Both the position numbers and the translations under genes were made by a program. Shown here piece after piece: positions 7,681-16,023 of a stretch of DNA of 64,000 bases (its first letter is position 1; every line of letters begins with the position of its first letter). This stretch comes from JAJPKK01 sp963781195 (lineage in GTDB: Bacteria > Pseudomonadota > Alphaproteobacteria > Rhizobiales > Xanthobacteraceae), in NCBI GenBank assembly GCA_963781195.1, contig CAWAEZ010000012.1, forward strand, positions 372,001-436,000. The letters run 5' to 3'. The notes under the pieces are model-generated. The model saw only the letters and a program-made list of their open reading frames with translations. It was not told the DNA's origin and did not search any database.

Positions 7681-9339
7681 ATGTACCTCTATGATGATTT
7701 CGATCGCAGTCTCGTCGACGAGCGGGTGACGGAGTTCCGCGACCAGGTGCGGCGGCGGCTGACGGGCGAATTGACCGAGGAAGAGTTCAAGCCGCTGCGG
7801 CTGATGAACGGCATCTACCTCCAGCTCCATGCCTACATGGCGCGGATCGCGATCCCTTACGGCACCTTGTCGTCGGAGCAGTTGCGCATGCTCGCCCATA
7901 TCGGGCGCCGCTACGACCGCAGCTACGGCCATTTCACCACCCGGCAGAACATCCAGTTCAACTGGATCAGGCTGGATGACCTGCCCGATGCCATGGCCGA
8001 CCTCGCGCGCGCCGGCTTGCACGGCATGCAGACCAGCGGCAATTGCGTGCGCAACATCACCACCGACCAGTGGGCCGGCGTGGCCGCCGACGAGATCGAG
8101 GATCCCCGCATCTGGGCGGAGATCCTGCGCCAACACTGCACCATGCATCCAGAATTCACCTTCCTGCCGCGCAAGTTCAAGATCGCCATCACCGCCGCGA
8201 GCCACGATCGTGCGGCGATCAGGGTCCACGACATCGGCCTTCGGCTGCATCGCAATGGTGCCGGCGAGACCGGCTTCGAGGTGATCGTCGGCGGCGGGCT
8301 CGGCCGCACCCCCTTCATCGGCAAAACGATCAAGCCGTTCCTGCACAAACGCGACCTCGTGAGCTACATCGAGGCGATCCTGCGCACCTACAATCTCGCC
8401 GGGCGCCGCGACAACATCTACAAGGCGCGCATCAAGATCCTGGTCCATGATCTCGGCGCCGACGCCTTCGCGCGCGAGGTCGAGGCGGAATGGCTCGCGA
8501 TCAAGGACGGGCCGCTGGCGCTCGACCCCGCGGTGGTCGCCGACATCGCGGCGCGGTTCCGCTATCCCGATTATGCGCGGCTCCCCGACAATCCGCCCGA
8601 ACTCGCGAAGCGCCGCACGACGGATCGCCGGTTCGCCGCCTGGCTCGACAACGCTGTCAGCAACCACAAGGTCGCGGGCCACGCGATCGTGACGCTGTCG
8701 CTCAAGCCCGAGGGCGGCGCGCCGGGCGACGCCACGTCGGATCAGATGGACGCGATAGCCGACCTCGCCGATCGCTATTCATCCGGCGAGATCCGGGTCG
8801 GCCACGAGCAGAACCTGGTGCTGCCCCATGTCGCGCAGCGCGATCTGCCGGCGCTGTGGCAGGCGCTCGACGCGATCGGGGTCGCTACGCCGAATGTCGG
8901 CCTCGTGTCCGACATCATCGCCTGTCCCGGCCTCGACTACTGCAGTCTCGCCAACACGCGGTCGATCCCGGTTGCCCAGGAGCTGACGCGGCGGTTTCAT
9001 GACCTCGACCTCGCCCACAGCCTGGGTCGGCTGCACATCAACATCTCGGGCTGCATCAATGCCTGCGGCCACCATCACGTCGGCCATATCGGTATCCTCG
9101 GTGTCGAGAAGAACGGCGAGGAGTTCTTTCAGATCACCGTCGGCGGCCGCGCCGACGAGAAGGCTGAGCTCGGCGCGCTGCTCGGTCCCGCGGTGCCCTA
9201 TGCCGAGGTCGCCGATGTCGTCGAAGACATCGTGGCCGCCTATATCGAGCTGCGCGAGCGGCCCGATGAAAGCTTCCTGCAGACCGTGAAACGGCTGGGG
9301 GTCGAGCCCTTCAAGGAGCGAGTTTATGCCACTCATTAA
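7681..9339 (+). CDS. cysI: Assimilatory sulfite reductase hemoprotein
   Basis: Reduces sulfite to sulfide with six electrons, using siroheme coupled to a [4Fe-4S] cluster. At 552 residues it has the two-fold repeat of the nitrite/sulfite reductase family. FTTRQNIQFNW is at 85-95, and the cluster ligands are Cys415, Cys421, Cys458 and Cys462 (ACPGLDYC and SGCINACGHH). ATG 7681 lies one base after the DUF2849 stop. The product would need siroheme, yet the expected synthase gene is reduced to a remnant here and must be elsewhere. The stop overlaps DUF934. Confidence 0.95.
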   Translation: MYLYDDFDRSLVDERVTEFRDQVRRRLTGELTEEEFKPLRLMNGIYLQLHAYMARIAIPYGTLSSEQLRMLAHIGRRYDRSYGHFTTRQNIQFNWIRLDDLPDAMADLARAGLHGMQTSGNCVRNITTDQWAGVAADEIEDPRIWAEILRQHCTMHPEFTFLPRKFKIAITAASHDRAAIRVHDIGLRLHRNGAGETGFEVIVGGGLGRTPFIGKTIKPFLHKRDLVSYIEAILRTYNLAGRRDNIYKARIKILVHDLGADAFAREVEAEWLAIKDGPLALDPAVVADIAARFRYPDYARLPDNPPELAKRRTTDRRFAAWLDNAVSNHKVAGHAIVTLSLKPEGGAPGDATSDQMDAIADLADRYSSGEIRVGHEQNLVLPHVAQRDLPALWQALDAIGVATPNVGLVSDIIACPGLDYCSLANTRSIPVAQELTRRFHDLDLAHSLGRLHINISGCINACGHHHVGHIGILGVEKNGEEFFQITVGGRADEKAELGALLGPAVPYAEVADVVEDIVAAYIELRERPDESFLQTVKRLGVEPFKERVYATH

Positions 9340-9850
9340 GAACGGCCGGGTGACGGACGACAATTACGTCCGCATCCTCGACGATGCGCCGATTCCGGAC
9401 GGCATTCCGGCGATCGTGCCCGCGGCCCGGTTCCTCGCCGACGCCGCCGACATCCTGCGTCGCGATGCGCCGACCGGCGTCGCGTGGCCGAACAGCCGCA
9501 AGGTCGCCGAGCTCGCACCGTACCTCGATCGGCTCTCGCTCATCGTGCTGGCGTTCCCGAATTTCAAGGACGGGCGCGGCTACAGCCAGGCGCGCATGCT
9601 GCGCGAGCGCTACGCCTTCACCGGCGAGTTGCGCGCCACCGGACAGGTGTTGCGCGACCAGTTCCTGTTCCTGGTCCGCTCAGGCTTCGATGCGCTCGAG
9701 GTGTCGAAGCCCGGCGACGCCGAGACGTTCGCCGCCGCCATCGCGCGCTATACGGTGTTCTACCAGGACACCGGCGACGACCGGCTGGCGGCGCGGCACC
9801 GGCGGCTGGTTCGGCTCGCGACGGCTGCACCGCGCGAGATGGCGCGCTGA
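9326..9850 (+). CDS. DUF934 domain protein of the sulfite-reduction operon
   Basis: A 174-residue cytoplasmic protein of the DUF934 family, recognised from FPNFKDGRGYSQARMLRERY and FDALEV. It overlaps the end of cysI by 14 bases, the usual order in Hyphomicrobiales. Its role is not established; linkage points to an accessory function in sulfite reduction. In several relatives cysH follows directly. Here the reductase is fused to CysN instead, and only a 23-codon frame (9867-9938) with a GAGGAG site follows. Confidence 0.88.
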   Translation: MPLIKNGRVTDDNYVRILDDAPIPDGIPAIVPAARFLADAADILRRDAPTGVAWPNSRKVAELAPYLDRLSLIVLAFPNFKDGRGYSQARMLRERYAFTGELRATGQVLRDQFLFLVRSGFDALEVSKPGDAETFAAAIARYTVFYQDTGDDRLAARHRRLVRLATAAPREMAR

Positions 9851-9940
9851 GGCGAGGAGCCGTTCCATGACTTCGCTGCAGCAAGGCGCCACCGCGCTGC
9901 ATGCGAACGGAAGAACGGCTGAGGCGTCGTGTCGCTAAAT

Positions 9941-9957
9941 ATGAAAATCGCTTTCAT
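9941..9957. promoter_or_regulatory. Inverted repeat upstream of the sulfate importer operon
   Basis: ATGAAA-ATCGC-TTTCAT is a perfect six-base inverted repeat in an AT-rich patch about 70 bases before the sbp start. Position and symmetry make it a candidate operator for a sulfur-responsive regulator. It could be tested against the palindrome between cysD and cysI; the two sequences are not identical. Confidence 0.4.
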
Positions 9958-10026
9958 TGACGAACCTGTGCCGACGGCGATTCACTCAGCGTCGAAGCAG
10001 GAATGGTTCCTGTCGGGGAGATCTTC

Positions 10027-11037
10027 GTGATCCGTTTCAAATCGGTGTCCGCACGGGGTGCAGTCGGCGCGCTGTTCGCTCTTGCTCTGGGAGGTGCGGC
10101 GGCCGCGGCCGACGTGACCTTGCTCAATGTCTCCTATGATCCGACGCGCGAGCTGTACGCCGACATCAACAAGGCCTTCGCGCAGGAATTCGCCGCCACG
10201 AGCGGCAAGTCGATCGAGATCAAGCAGTCCCATGGCGGATCGGGGCGGCAGGCCCGATCGGTGATCGACGGGCTTCCCGCCGACGTCGTTACGCTTGCGC
10301 TCGCCTATGACATCGACGCGATTTCCGATCGTGGCCTCATTGCGCCGGGATGGGCGCAGAAGCTGCCGAACAATGCGTCGCCCTTCACCTCGACGATCGT
10401 CTTCCTGGTGCGCAACGGCAATCCGAAGTCCATCAAGGACTGGGACGATCTCGTGAAGCCCGGGATCAAGGTGGTCACGCCCAATCCGAAGACATCCGGC
10501 GGCGCGCGCTGGAACTATCTCGCGGCCTGGGCGTATGCGGCGAAGAAATACGGTTCCGACGCCAAGGCGAAGGAATATGTCAAGGCGCTCTACGCAAACG
10601 TCCCCGTGCTCGACACCGGCGCCCGCGGATCCACGGTGTCGTTCGCCGAACGTGGCGTCGGCGACGTGCTGATCGCATGGGAGAACGAGGCGTTCCTCGC
10701 GTTACGGGAATTCGGTGCCGACAAATTTGCGATCGTGGTGCCGTCGCTGTCGATCCGCGCCGAGCCGCCGGTCGCCGTGGTCGACAAGGTGGTGGACCGC
10801 AAGGGCACCCGCGCCGCGGCGCAAGCCTACCTCGAGTTCCTCTACGGCAAGCAGGCCCAGGAAATCGCGGCGCGGCAATTCTATCGGCCGAGCGATCCCG
10901 AGGTGGCGAAGGCCTTTGCCGCAAAGTTTCCCAAGCTCGAGCTCATCACCGTCGACACCGTCTTCGGCGGATGGCGCAACGCCCAGAAGACCCATTTCGC
11001 CGACAAGGGCGTGTTCGACGAGATTTATGGTCAATGA
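10027..11037 (+). CDS. sbp: Sulfate ABC transporter substrate-binding protein
   Basis: Periplasmic sulfate-binding protein of the Sbp/CysP family, 336 residues. The first about 28 residues are a signal peptide ending near AAAAA-DVTLL. Family phrases include LLNVSYDPTRELY, SHGGSGRQARSVIDG, PKTSGGARWNYLAAW and ENEAFLA. I chose GTG 10027 because GGGGAG lies just before it; ATG 10003 would add eight residues. The last bases overlap cysT as ATGA, so sbp, cysT, cysW and cysA form one operon. Confidence 0.94.
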   Translation: MIRFKSVSARGAVGALFALALGGAAAAADVTLLNVSYDPTRELYADINKAFAQEFAATSGKSIEIKQSHGGSGRQARSVIDGLPADVVTLALAYDIDAISDRGLIAPGWAQKLPNNASPFTSTIVFLVRNGNPKSIKDWDDLVKPGIKVVTPNPKTSGGARWNYLAAWAYAAKKYGSDAKAKEYVKALYANVPVLDTGARGSTVSFAERGVGDVLIAWENEAFLALREFGADKFAIVVPSLSIRAEPPVAVVDKVVDRKGTRAAAQAYLEFLYGKQAQEIAARQFYRPSDPEVAKAFAAKFPKLELITVDTVFGGWRNAQKTHFADKGVFDEIYGQ

Positions 11038-11933
11038 GCCTCGATGCGGGTATTCTTCCGCTCCGAATGGGGCGCCAGATTCCGACCTCTCCCGCCAGTG
11101 GCTCGAGATGGCATCAGCCGAGCGTAATCCCGGGATTCGGGATCACGCTCGGCCTGACCCTGACATGGCTCGGCCTCATCGTTCTGATTCCGCTCGGTGC
11201 GCTGTTTCTCAAGACGGCGGAACTCAGCCCCGCCGAATTCCTGTCGATCATCGCCAGCCGCCGGGTGCTGAACGCCCTGAAGCTGAGCTTCGGGATTTCG
11301 CTGCTGGCGGCGTCCATCAATCTGGTTTTCGGCACGCTCGTGGTGTGGACGCTGGTGCGCTATGACTTTCCGCTGCGGCGGCTGTTCGACGCCATCGTCG
11401 ACATTCCCTTCGCATTGCCGACGGCGGTCGCCGGAATCGCGCTGACGGCTCTCTTCGCCGAAAATTCCATGCTGGGCGGAGCTCTTGCTGCGGCCGGGAT
11501 CAAGGTCGCCTACACCCCGCTGGGCATCCTCGTCGCGCTCATCTTCATCGGCCTGCCGTTCGTGGTGCGGACGGTGCAGCCGGTGCTCGCCGACCTCGAG
11601 GCCGAGCTCGAAGACGCCGCCGCGAGCCTCGGCGCCGACCGCTGGCAGATCGCGACGCGCGTCATCCTGCCGGCGGTCCTGCCGGCCGTGCTCACCGGCT
11701 TCGCTCTCGCCTTCGCGCGCGGGGTTGGAGAATATGGTTCGGTGATCTTCATCGCCGGCAACATGCCCAACCTTTCGGAGATCGCGCCGCTGCTGATCGT
11801 GATCAAGCTCGAGGAGTTCAAATACGCCGACGCGACCGCGATCGCCGTGGTCATGCTCGTCGTCTCGTTCGCGGTGCTGTTCCTGGTCGATCGCCTGCAA
11901 CGCTGGTCGGCGAGCCGGATCGGCGGGGGGTGA
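11034..11933 (+). CDS. cysT: Sulfate ABC transporter permease CysT (CysU)
   Basis: Inner-membrane permease of the sulfate/thiosulfate importer, 299 residues with about six membrane segments. The EAA-loop region DAAASLGADRWQIATRVILPA is followed by FARGVGEYGSVIFIAGN, typical of CysT. The start is the ATG of an ATGA overlap with sbp. The partner permease CysW follows after four bases. Confidence 0.94.
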   Translation: MSLDAGILPLRMGRQIPTSPASGSRWHQPSVIPGFGITLGLTLTWLGLIVLIPLGALFLKTAELSPAEFLSIIASRRVLNALKLSFGISLLAASINLVFGTLVVWTLVRYDFPLRRLFDAIVDIPFALPTAVAGIALTALFAENSMLGGALAAAGIKVAYTPLGILVALIFIGLPFVVRTVQPVLADLEAELEDAAASLGADRWQIATRVILPAVLPAVLTGFALAFARGVGEYGSVIFIAGNMPNLSEIAPLLIVIKLEEFKYADATAIAVVMLVVSFAVLFLVDRLQRWSASRIGGG

Positions 11934-11937
11934 GCAG

Positions 11938-12804
11938 GTGTCGGTCGCGATCCCCACCATCAAGGCGCGGCATCGGGCCCCGGTTCCCAGGGCCCGCACG
12001 GAATCCGCGCCGGTGCGCTGGTGCCTCATCGCCGTCGCCGTCGCGTTCCTCACGATCTTCCTCGTGCTGCCGCTGGTCACGGTGTTCGCCCAGGCGTTGT
12101 CGCGCGGGCTCGGCCCCTATTTCGCGGCGCTGACCGACCCCGACGCGGTCGCCGCGATCCGGCTCACTTTGCTCGTTGCGGCGCTGTCGGTCTCCGTCAA
12201 TCTCGTATTCGGGGTGATCGCCGCCTGGGCGATCACCCGGTTCGAATTCCGCGGCAAGAGCGTGCTGGTCACGTTGATCGACCTGCCGTTCTCGGTGAGC
12301 CCGGTGATCTCCGGGCTCGTCTTCGTGCTGCTGTTCGGCGCCCAGGGTTATCTCGGCGGCTTTCTCCAGGCGCACGACATCGCGATCATCTTCGCCTTGC
12401 CGGGCATCGTCCTCGCCACCGTGTTCGTGACGTTTCCCTTCGTGGTGCGCGAGCTCGTTCCGCTGATGCAGGAGCAAGGCGTCCAGGAAGAGGAGGCGGC
12501 GATCTCGCTCGGCGCCTCCGGCCTCGCGACGTTCTTCCGGGTGACGCTGCCGAATGTGCGCTGGGCCCTGCTCTACGGGGTGCTGCTCTGCAATGCGCGG
12601 GCGATGGGCGAATTCGGCGCGGTGTCGGTGGTGTCCGGCCATGTGCGCGGGGAAACCAACACCATGCCGCTGCACATCGAGATTCTCTACAATGAATATC
12701 ACACCACGGCCGCGTTTGCGGTCGCCTCCCTCCTTGCACTGCTCGCCCTGGTGACGCCGCTCGCCAAGACCCTGCTCGAAGGCCGCATCGGTGCCGGCCA
12801 ATGA
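11938..12804 (+). CDS. cysW: Sulfate ABC transporter permease CysW
   Basis: Second membrane subunit of the sulfate importer, 288 residues with six predicted membrane segments. Typical CysW phrases are DLPFSVSPVISGL, EEEAAISLGASGLATFFRVTLP and GEFGAVSVVSGHVRG. It uses a GTG start shortly after the cysT stop and overlaps the cysA start by four bases. Confidence 0.94.
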   Translation: MSVAIPTIKARHRAPVPRARTESAPVRWCLIAVAVAFLTIFLVLPLVTVFAQALSRGLGPYFAALTDPDAVAAIRLTLLVAALSVSVNLVFGVIAAWAITRFEFRGKSVLVTLIDLPFSVSPVISGLVFVLLFGAQGYLGGFLQAHDIAIIFALPGIVLATVFVTFPFVVRELVPLMQEQGVQEEEAAISLGASGLATFFRVTLPNVRWALLYGVLLCNARAMGEFGAVSVVSGHVRGETNTMPLHIEILYNEYHTTAAFAVASLLALLALVTPLAKTLLEGRIGAGQ

Positions 12805-13850
12805 AGATCGGGGTCCACACCGTGACCAAGCGGTTCGGCGCCTTCGCCGCGCTTGCGGGCGTCAATCTCGAAATCAGGTCCGGCGAACTGATCGCCCTGC
12901 TCGGGCCGTCGGGCTCCGGCAAGACGACGCTGCTCCGGATCATCGCCGGGCTCGAATGGCCCGACGAAGGCGAGATCTTCTTCGACGGAGTAGACGCGCT
13001 GTCGCGCAGCGTCGGCGCCCGCAATGTCGGCTTCGTGTTCCAGCATTACGCGCTGTTCCGTCACATGACGGTGTTGGAGAACGTCGCGTTCGGGCTGCGG
13101 GTGCGCCGCGGCCGGAAACGGCTCCCCGAGGACGAGATCCGTGCGCGGGTCGGTCGGCTGCTCGACCTCGTCCAGCTCGGCTGGCTCGCGGACCGTTACC
13201 CGAGCCAGCTCTCGGGCGGCCAGCGGCAGCGTATCGCGCTGGCGAGGGCGCTGGCCATCGATCCGCAGGTGCTGCTGCTCGACGAGCCGTTCGGCGCCCT
13301 CGACGCCAAGGTTCGCAAGGAGCTGCGCCGCTGGCTGCGCATGCTCCACGAGGACATCCACGTCACCTCGGTCTTCGTCACCCACGACCAGGAGGAGGCG
13401 CTCGAGCTCGCCGACCGGGTGGTGGTCATGAACGATGGACGCATCGAGCAGATCGGCACCCCGCAGGAGGTGTATGAGCGGCCGGCCACCGCCTTCGTGC
13501 ACGAGTTCATCGGCGAGTCCGTCGTTCTTCCCATCACCGTCACCGACGGCGTCGCGCGCTTTGCCGAAGAGCCCATCGGAGTCGATTCGCAGGGCCTGCG
13601 GAGCGGGGCCGGGCGCCTGTTCGTGCGGCCTTGGGACATGACCGTGGTGCCCGCGGCCGACGCGCCGCTCGGGGGGCGTGTCACCCGCATCCATGGCCTC
13701 GGCCCGGCCCGCCGGATCGAGATCGCGCTACGGGCGCAGGACGGTGCCGTGGTCGAGATCGACGTGCCGCGCGCGGGTGATCTCGTGCCTGGACAGGAGG
13801 TCGGGTTGCGGCCGCGCGCCTACCGGATCTTCGCGTCCGCCGGGCAATAG
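12801..13850 (+). CDS. cysA: Sulfate/thiosulfate ABC transporter ATP-binding protein
   Basis: ATPase of the sulfate importer, 349 residues. Walker A GPSGSGKTT is at 35-43, LSGGQ at 137-141, DEPFGALD at 161-168 and His195 closes the H-loop. A C-terminal TOBE-like extension (about 240-349) matches CysA. It is cytoplasmic and binds CysT and CysW. It ends the four-gene operon and meets the purM-like gene tail to tail after about 70 bases with no clear terminator. Confidence 0.94.
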   Translation: MKIGVHTVTKRFGAFAALAGVNLEIRSGELIALLGPSGSGKTTLLRIIAGLEWPDEGEIFFDGVDALSRSVGARNVGFVFQHYALFRHMTVLENVAFGLRVRRGRKRLPEDEIRARVGRLLDLVQLGWLADRYPSQLSGGQRQRIALARALAIDPQVLLLDEPFGALDAKVRKELRRWLRMLHEDIHVTSVFVTHDQEEALELADRVVVMNDGRIEQIGTPQEVYERPATAFVHEFIGESVVLPITVTDGVARFAEEPIGVDSQGLRSGAGRLFVRPWDMTVVPAADAPLGGRVTRIHGLGPARRIEIALRAQDGAVVEIDVPRAGDLVPGQEVGLRPRAYRIFASAGQ

Positions 13851-13923
13851 GACCGGATCCGCTTCTCCGCTCAGGAGCGACGGCGCCTGCGGGAATTGCT
13901 AATCCGGTTCCTGGATCGGACGC

Positions 13924-14992
13924 TCACGCCGGCCGGAACGCCTTGTGCTGGCCGACGAGCCCGCGCTGCGGGATCCGGACCTTTTTCTCGGCGTCGGCGA
14001 TGGCGTGGCCGATCTTCGCGGCGTGGCGCCCGTGTTTCTTCAGGATCGCCAGCACGGCGTCGGCGGCGGCGGGATCGACCACGTAGCAGAAGCCGATGCC
14101 CATGTTGAAGACCTCGTACATCTCGCTGTCGGCAACGCCGGCGAACCGCTGGATCAGCGCAAACACCGGATGCGGCTCGATCAGGCGGTCGATGTCGAAA
14201 TCCCACGTCGGATTCGACCCGGGTGAGGTTCAAGAGGCCGTCGCTGGTGATATTGATGAGCGCCTTGACGCCGCGCACGCTCTCGAGGATCTCCATCGCT
14301 TCCGGGACATAGATGTCGGTCGGTCGCAGCAGCTCCTCGCCGATCGAGATACCGAGTTCGTCGAACCGGTGGTCGACGGCGAACTTTCCGCTGCCGAAGA
14401 AGGCGCGCCGTGCGAGCGACAGGCCGTTGCTGTGGATGCCGCTGCTGCGCACGCCGATGACGACGTCGCCGGCGCGCACGTCCTTGCCGGAGATCACCTT
14501 GTCGAGAGCGACGCGGCCGATCGCCATGCCGACGAGGTCGAAGCCGTGTACGATGTCCTTGAGCTGCGCCGTCTCGCCGCCGGAAATCGAGATGCCCGCC
14601 ATCCGCGCACCGTCGCACAGTCCGGCGCCGATGGCGTCGAGCATGCCGGCGTCCGCCTGGTCGAGGGCGATGTAGTCGACGAGCGAGAGCGGCCGCGCGC
14701 CGACGCAGATCATGTCGTTGACGTTCATGGCGACGCAGTCGATGCCGATGGTGTCGTATTTCCCCATCATGGTGGCGATGATGGTCTTCGATCCGACGCC
14801 GTCGGTGCACAGCGCGATGCCGGTGCCGTCCATCTCGATGACGTTGGCGAAATAGCCGATCGGGAGGACGACCCGGCCGGTGCCGTGCCGGGGCCATGTG
14901 GCCTGCACGCGCCGCACGATGTGGCTCAACCCCTTGTCGGCCTCGGCGGTGTCGACACCGGAGTCGCGGTAAACCTCTTGGCGTGCGTCCAT
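13924..14992 (-). pseudogene. purM: Phosphoribosylformylglycinamidine cyclo-ligase-like gene with a frameshift
   Basis: AIR synthase (PurM) family, the purine-pathway enzyme that closes the imidazole ring. Residues from MDARQEVYRDSGVDTAEADKG to NLTRVESDVGF read in one frame; DIDRLIEPHPVFALIQRF and the rest of the C-terminal domain read in another. One extra A in the AAA at 14198-14200 (plus strand) explains the break; without it the protein is about 355 residues. The N-terminal part resembles the shorter archaeal-type PurM rather than the common bacterial one, so a second normal purM may exist. Sequencing error is equally possible. Confidence 0.8.
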
Positions 14993-15139
14993 GGACCTGT
15001 CTTCGCTCGAAGCCATTACGGGTGACGATGTCCTTATCACGCCGGCGAACCGTGCCGCCACGGCGCCGCGCGGACCGGCGAGGGGTGACAATCGGCCGCC
15101 GGAGCCGCCGGGCTACTCGCATACACATCTTTAACCAAT

Positions 15140-15151
15140 GAGCAATTGCTC
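15140..15151. promoter_or_regulatory. Perfect 12-base palindrome upstream of the Flp pilin gene
   Basis: GAGCAATTGCTC lies about 140 bases before the pilin start, in the roughly 300-base region shared with the start of the purM-like gene. It is a possible operator. Nothing else in that region is recognised apart from the pilin ribosome-binding site. Confidence 0.3.
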
Positions 15152-15288
15152 GAAACTGTTCGCGACAAAATTAACGTCGCCGCAATCGGCGTTGCTTAGG
15201 TTGCCCACAGGTTCTGATGACCGGGCGGCCCGAAATGCACCGGCGGGGGACCAGGCGCAACAGAAGTCTCATCGACTGGAGCATACTG

Positions 15289-15465
15289 ATGACCACTCTC
15301 GTGAAGCGGTTTGCCAACGACGAATCCGGTGCAACCGCGATCGAATATGGCCTGATTGCGGCCGGAATCTCGGTCGCCATCATCACCGTCGTCAACACCC
15401 TCGGCTCGCAGCTGAAGTCGACCTTCACCAACATCTCGACCCAGCTCGCCACCGCCGGCAAGTAA
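15289..15465 (+). CDS. flp: Flp/Fap-type class IVb pilin
   Basis: A 58-residue pilin precursor. After a short leader (MTTLVKRFANDESG) comes ATAIEYGLIAAGISVAII, the class IVb cleavage site with its conserved Glu-Tyr and the hydrophobic assembly helix. Such pilins build Tad/Cpa surface fibres for attachment. ATG 15289 has GGAG seven bases upstream; an earlier in-frame ATG lacks support. No tad/cpa assembly genes are in the window, so this is an isolated copy. A strong terminator follows. Confidence 0.93.
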   Translation: MTTLVKRFANDESGATAIEYGLIAAGISVAIITVVNTLGSQLKSTFTNISTQLATAGK

Positions 15466-15488
15466 CCAGCCCGTACAATCCGGAATGC

Positions 15489-15516
15489 AAAGCCCCGGCC
15501 ATCGGCCGGGGCTTTT
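15489..15516 (+). terminator. Rho-independent terminator of the pilin gene
   Basis: A ten-base perfect stem, AGCCCCGGCC / GGCCGGGGCT, with loop ATC, preceded by A-residues and followed by TTTT. It lies 24 bases after the pilin stop. The A/T symmetry means it could also stop transcription of the minus-strand zinc-ribbon gene. Confidence 0.85.
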
Positions 15517-15544
15517 GCTTGTGCGGTGCGGAGGGGTCGCGGCC

Positions 15545-15715
15545 CTACTTGCTGGGCGGAAGGGCGCCCGGGCTCGAATAATTGATCACCAGATCGCAGC
15601 TCAGGCACTCGAAGCGGTCGGCGCGTCCGCCGTTTGCAGCGCTGCGGCTCGAAAGCATCGCGACGCCACAGATCGGGCAGGGTTTCGGGCGTGGGGGGCG
15701 GGGCGACGTGTTCAA
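15545..15715 (-). CDS. 56-residue zinc-ribbon protein
   Basis: A short frame with two Cys pairs, KPCPICGVAM at 12-20 and FECLSCDLVI at 36-44, the geometry of a small zinc ribbon. It ends SSPGALPPSK. I know similar short hypothetical proteins from Bradyrhizobium relatives; no function is established. The proposed start is TTG (MNTSPRPPRPK); no ATG is in frame nearby, so the exact start is unsure. A FixK/FNR-like site sits at about -41.5 from a likely start of transcription, so it may be induced under low oxygen. Confidence 0.7.
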   Translation of the reverse strand: MNTSPRPPRPKPCPICGVAMLSSRSAANGGRADRFECLSCDLVINYSSPGALPPSK

Positions 15716-15783
15716 AGCGAATGGCAGTCCGGGTGAAAAGGTCCGCGTGAAGCGTCGACGTGGCAGCGGATGGCCACCAAAAC

Positions 15784-15825
15784 ATTAAAGATTTTCCAGT
15801 ACCGGCCTTCATTGATTCAGATCAA
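15784..15825 (-). promoter_or_regulatory. FNR/FixK-type promoter reading toward the zinc-ribbon gene
   Basis: TTGAT-TCAG-ATCAA at 15812-15825 is a perfect FNR/FixK consensus site (TTGAT-N4-ATCAA). On the minus strand a -10-like TTTAAT lies at 15789-15784. Transcription would then begin near 15777 and place the box centre at -41.5, the class II activator position. The plus-strand gene at 16024 is about 200 bases away, so the zinc-ribbon gene is the likelier target. Confidence 0.65.
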
Positions 15826-16023
15826 ACGGAGACCGGCGCGGCGGCCCGCGGCGGTGCCGGGCCTGCTCGGCTTTTGCATTGGCTGTGGCTGGCGGGGCAC
15901 AGCCTTTCGGTCGAGCCGGTGCTAGTTTGGCGCCTCGCGCGTTCCCTCGAAAGCCACCGCGGCGATCGTCTGGGGGACGCCGTTTCGGGACTGTAGACGT
16001 CGTAAAGGACGAGTGAGCCCCCG
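15826..16023. other. Intergenic region before the outer-membrane protein gene
   Basis: About 200 bases between the FixK-like box and the barrel gene. I see no gene; it presumably holds the barrel promoter and leader. No terminator or clear operator was recognised in it. Confidence 0.4.

Noticed and set aside
15171..15812. 213-codon minus-strand frame across the pilin region
   Set aside because: It is antisense to the pilin and in a different frame from the Cys-pair protein that has the better motif evidence.
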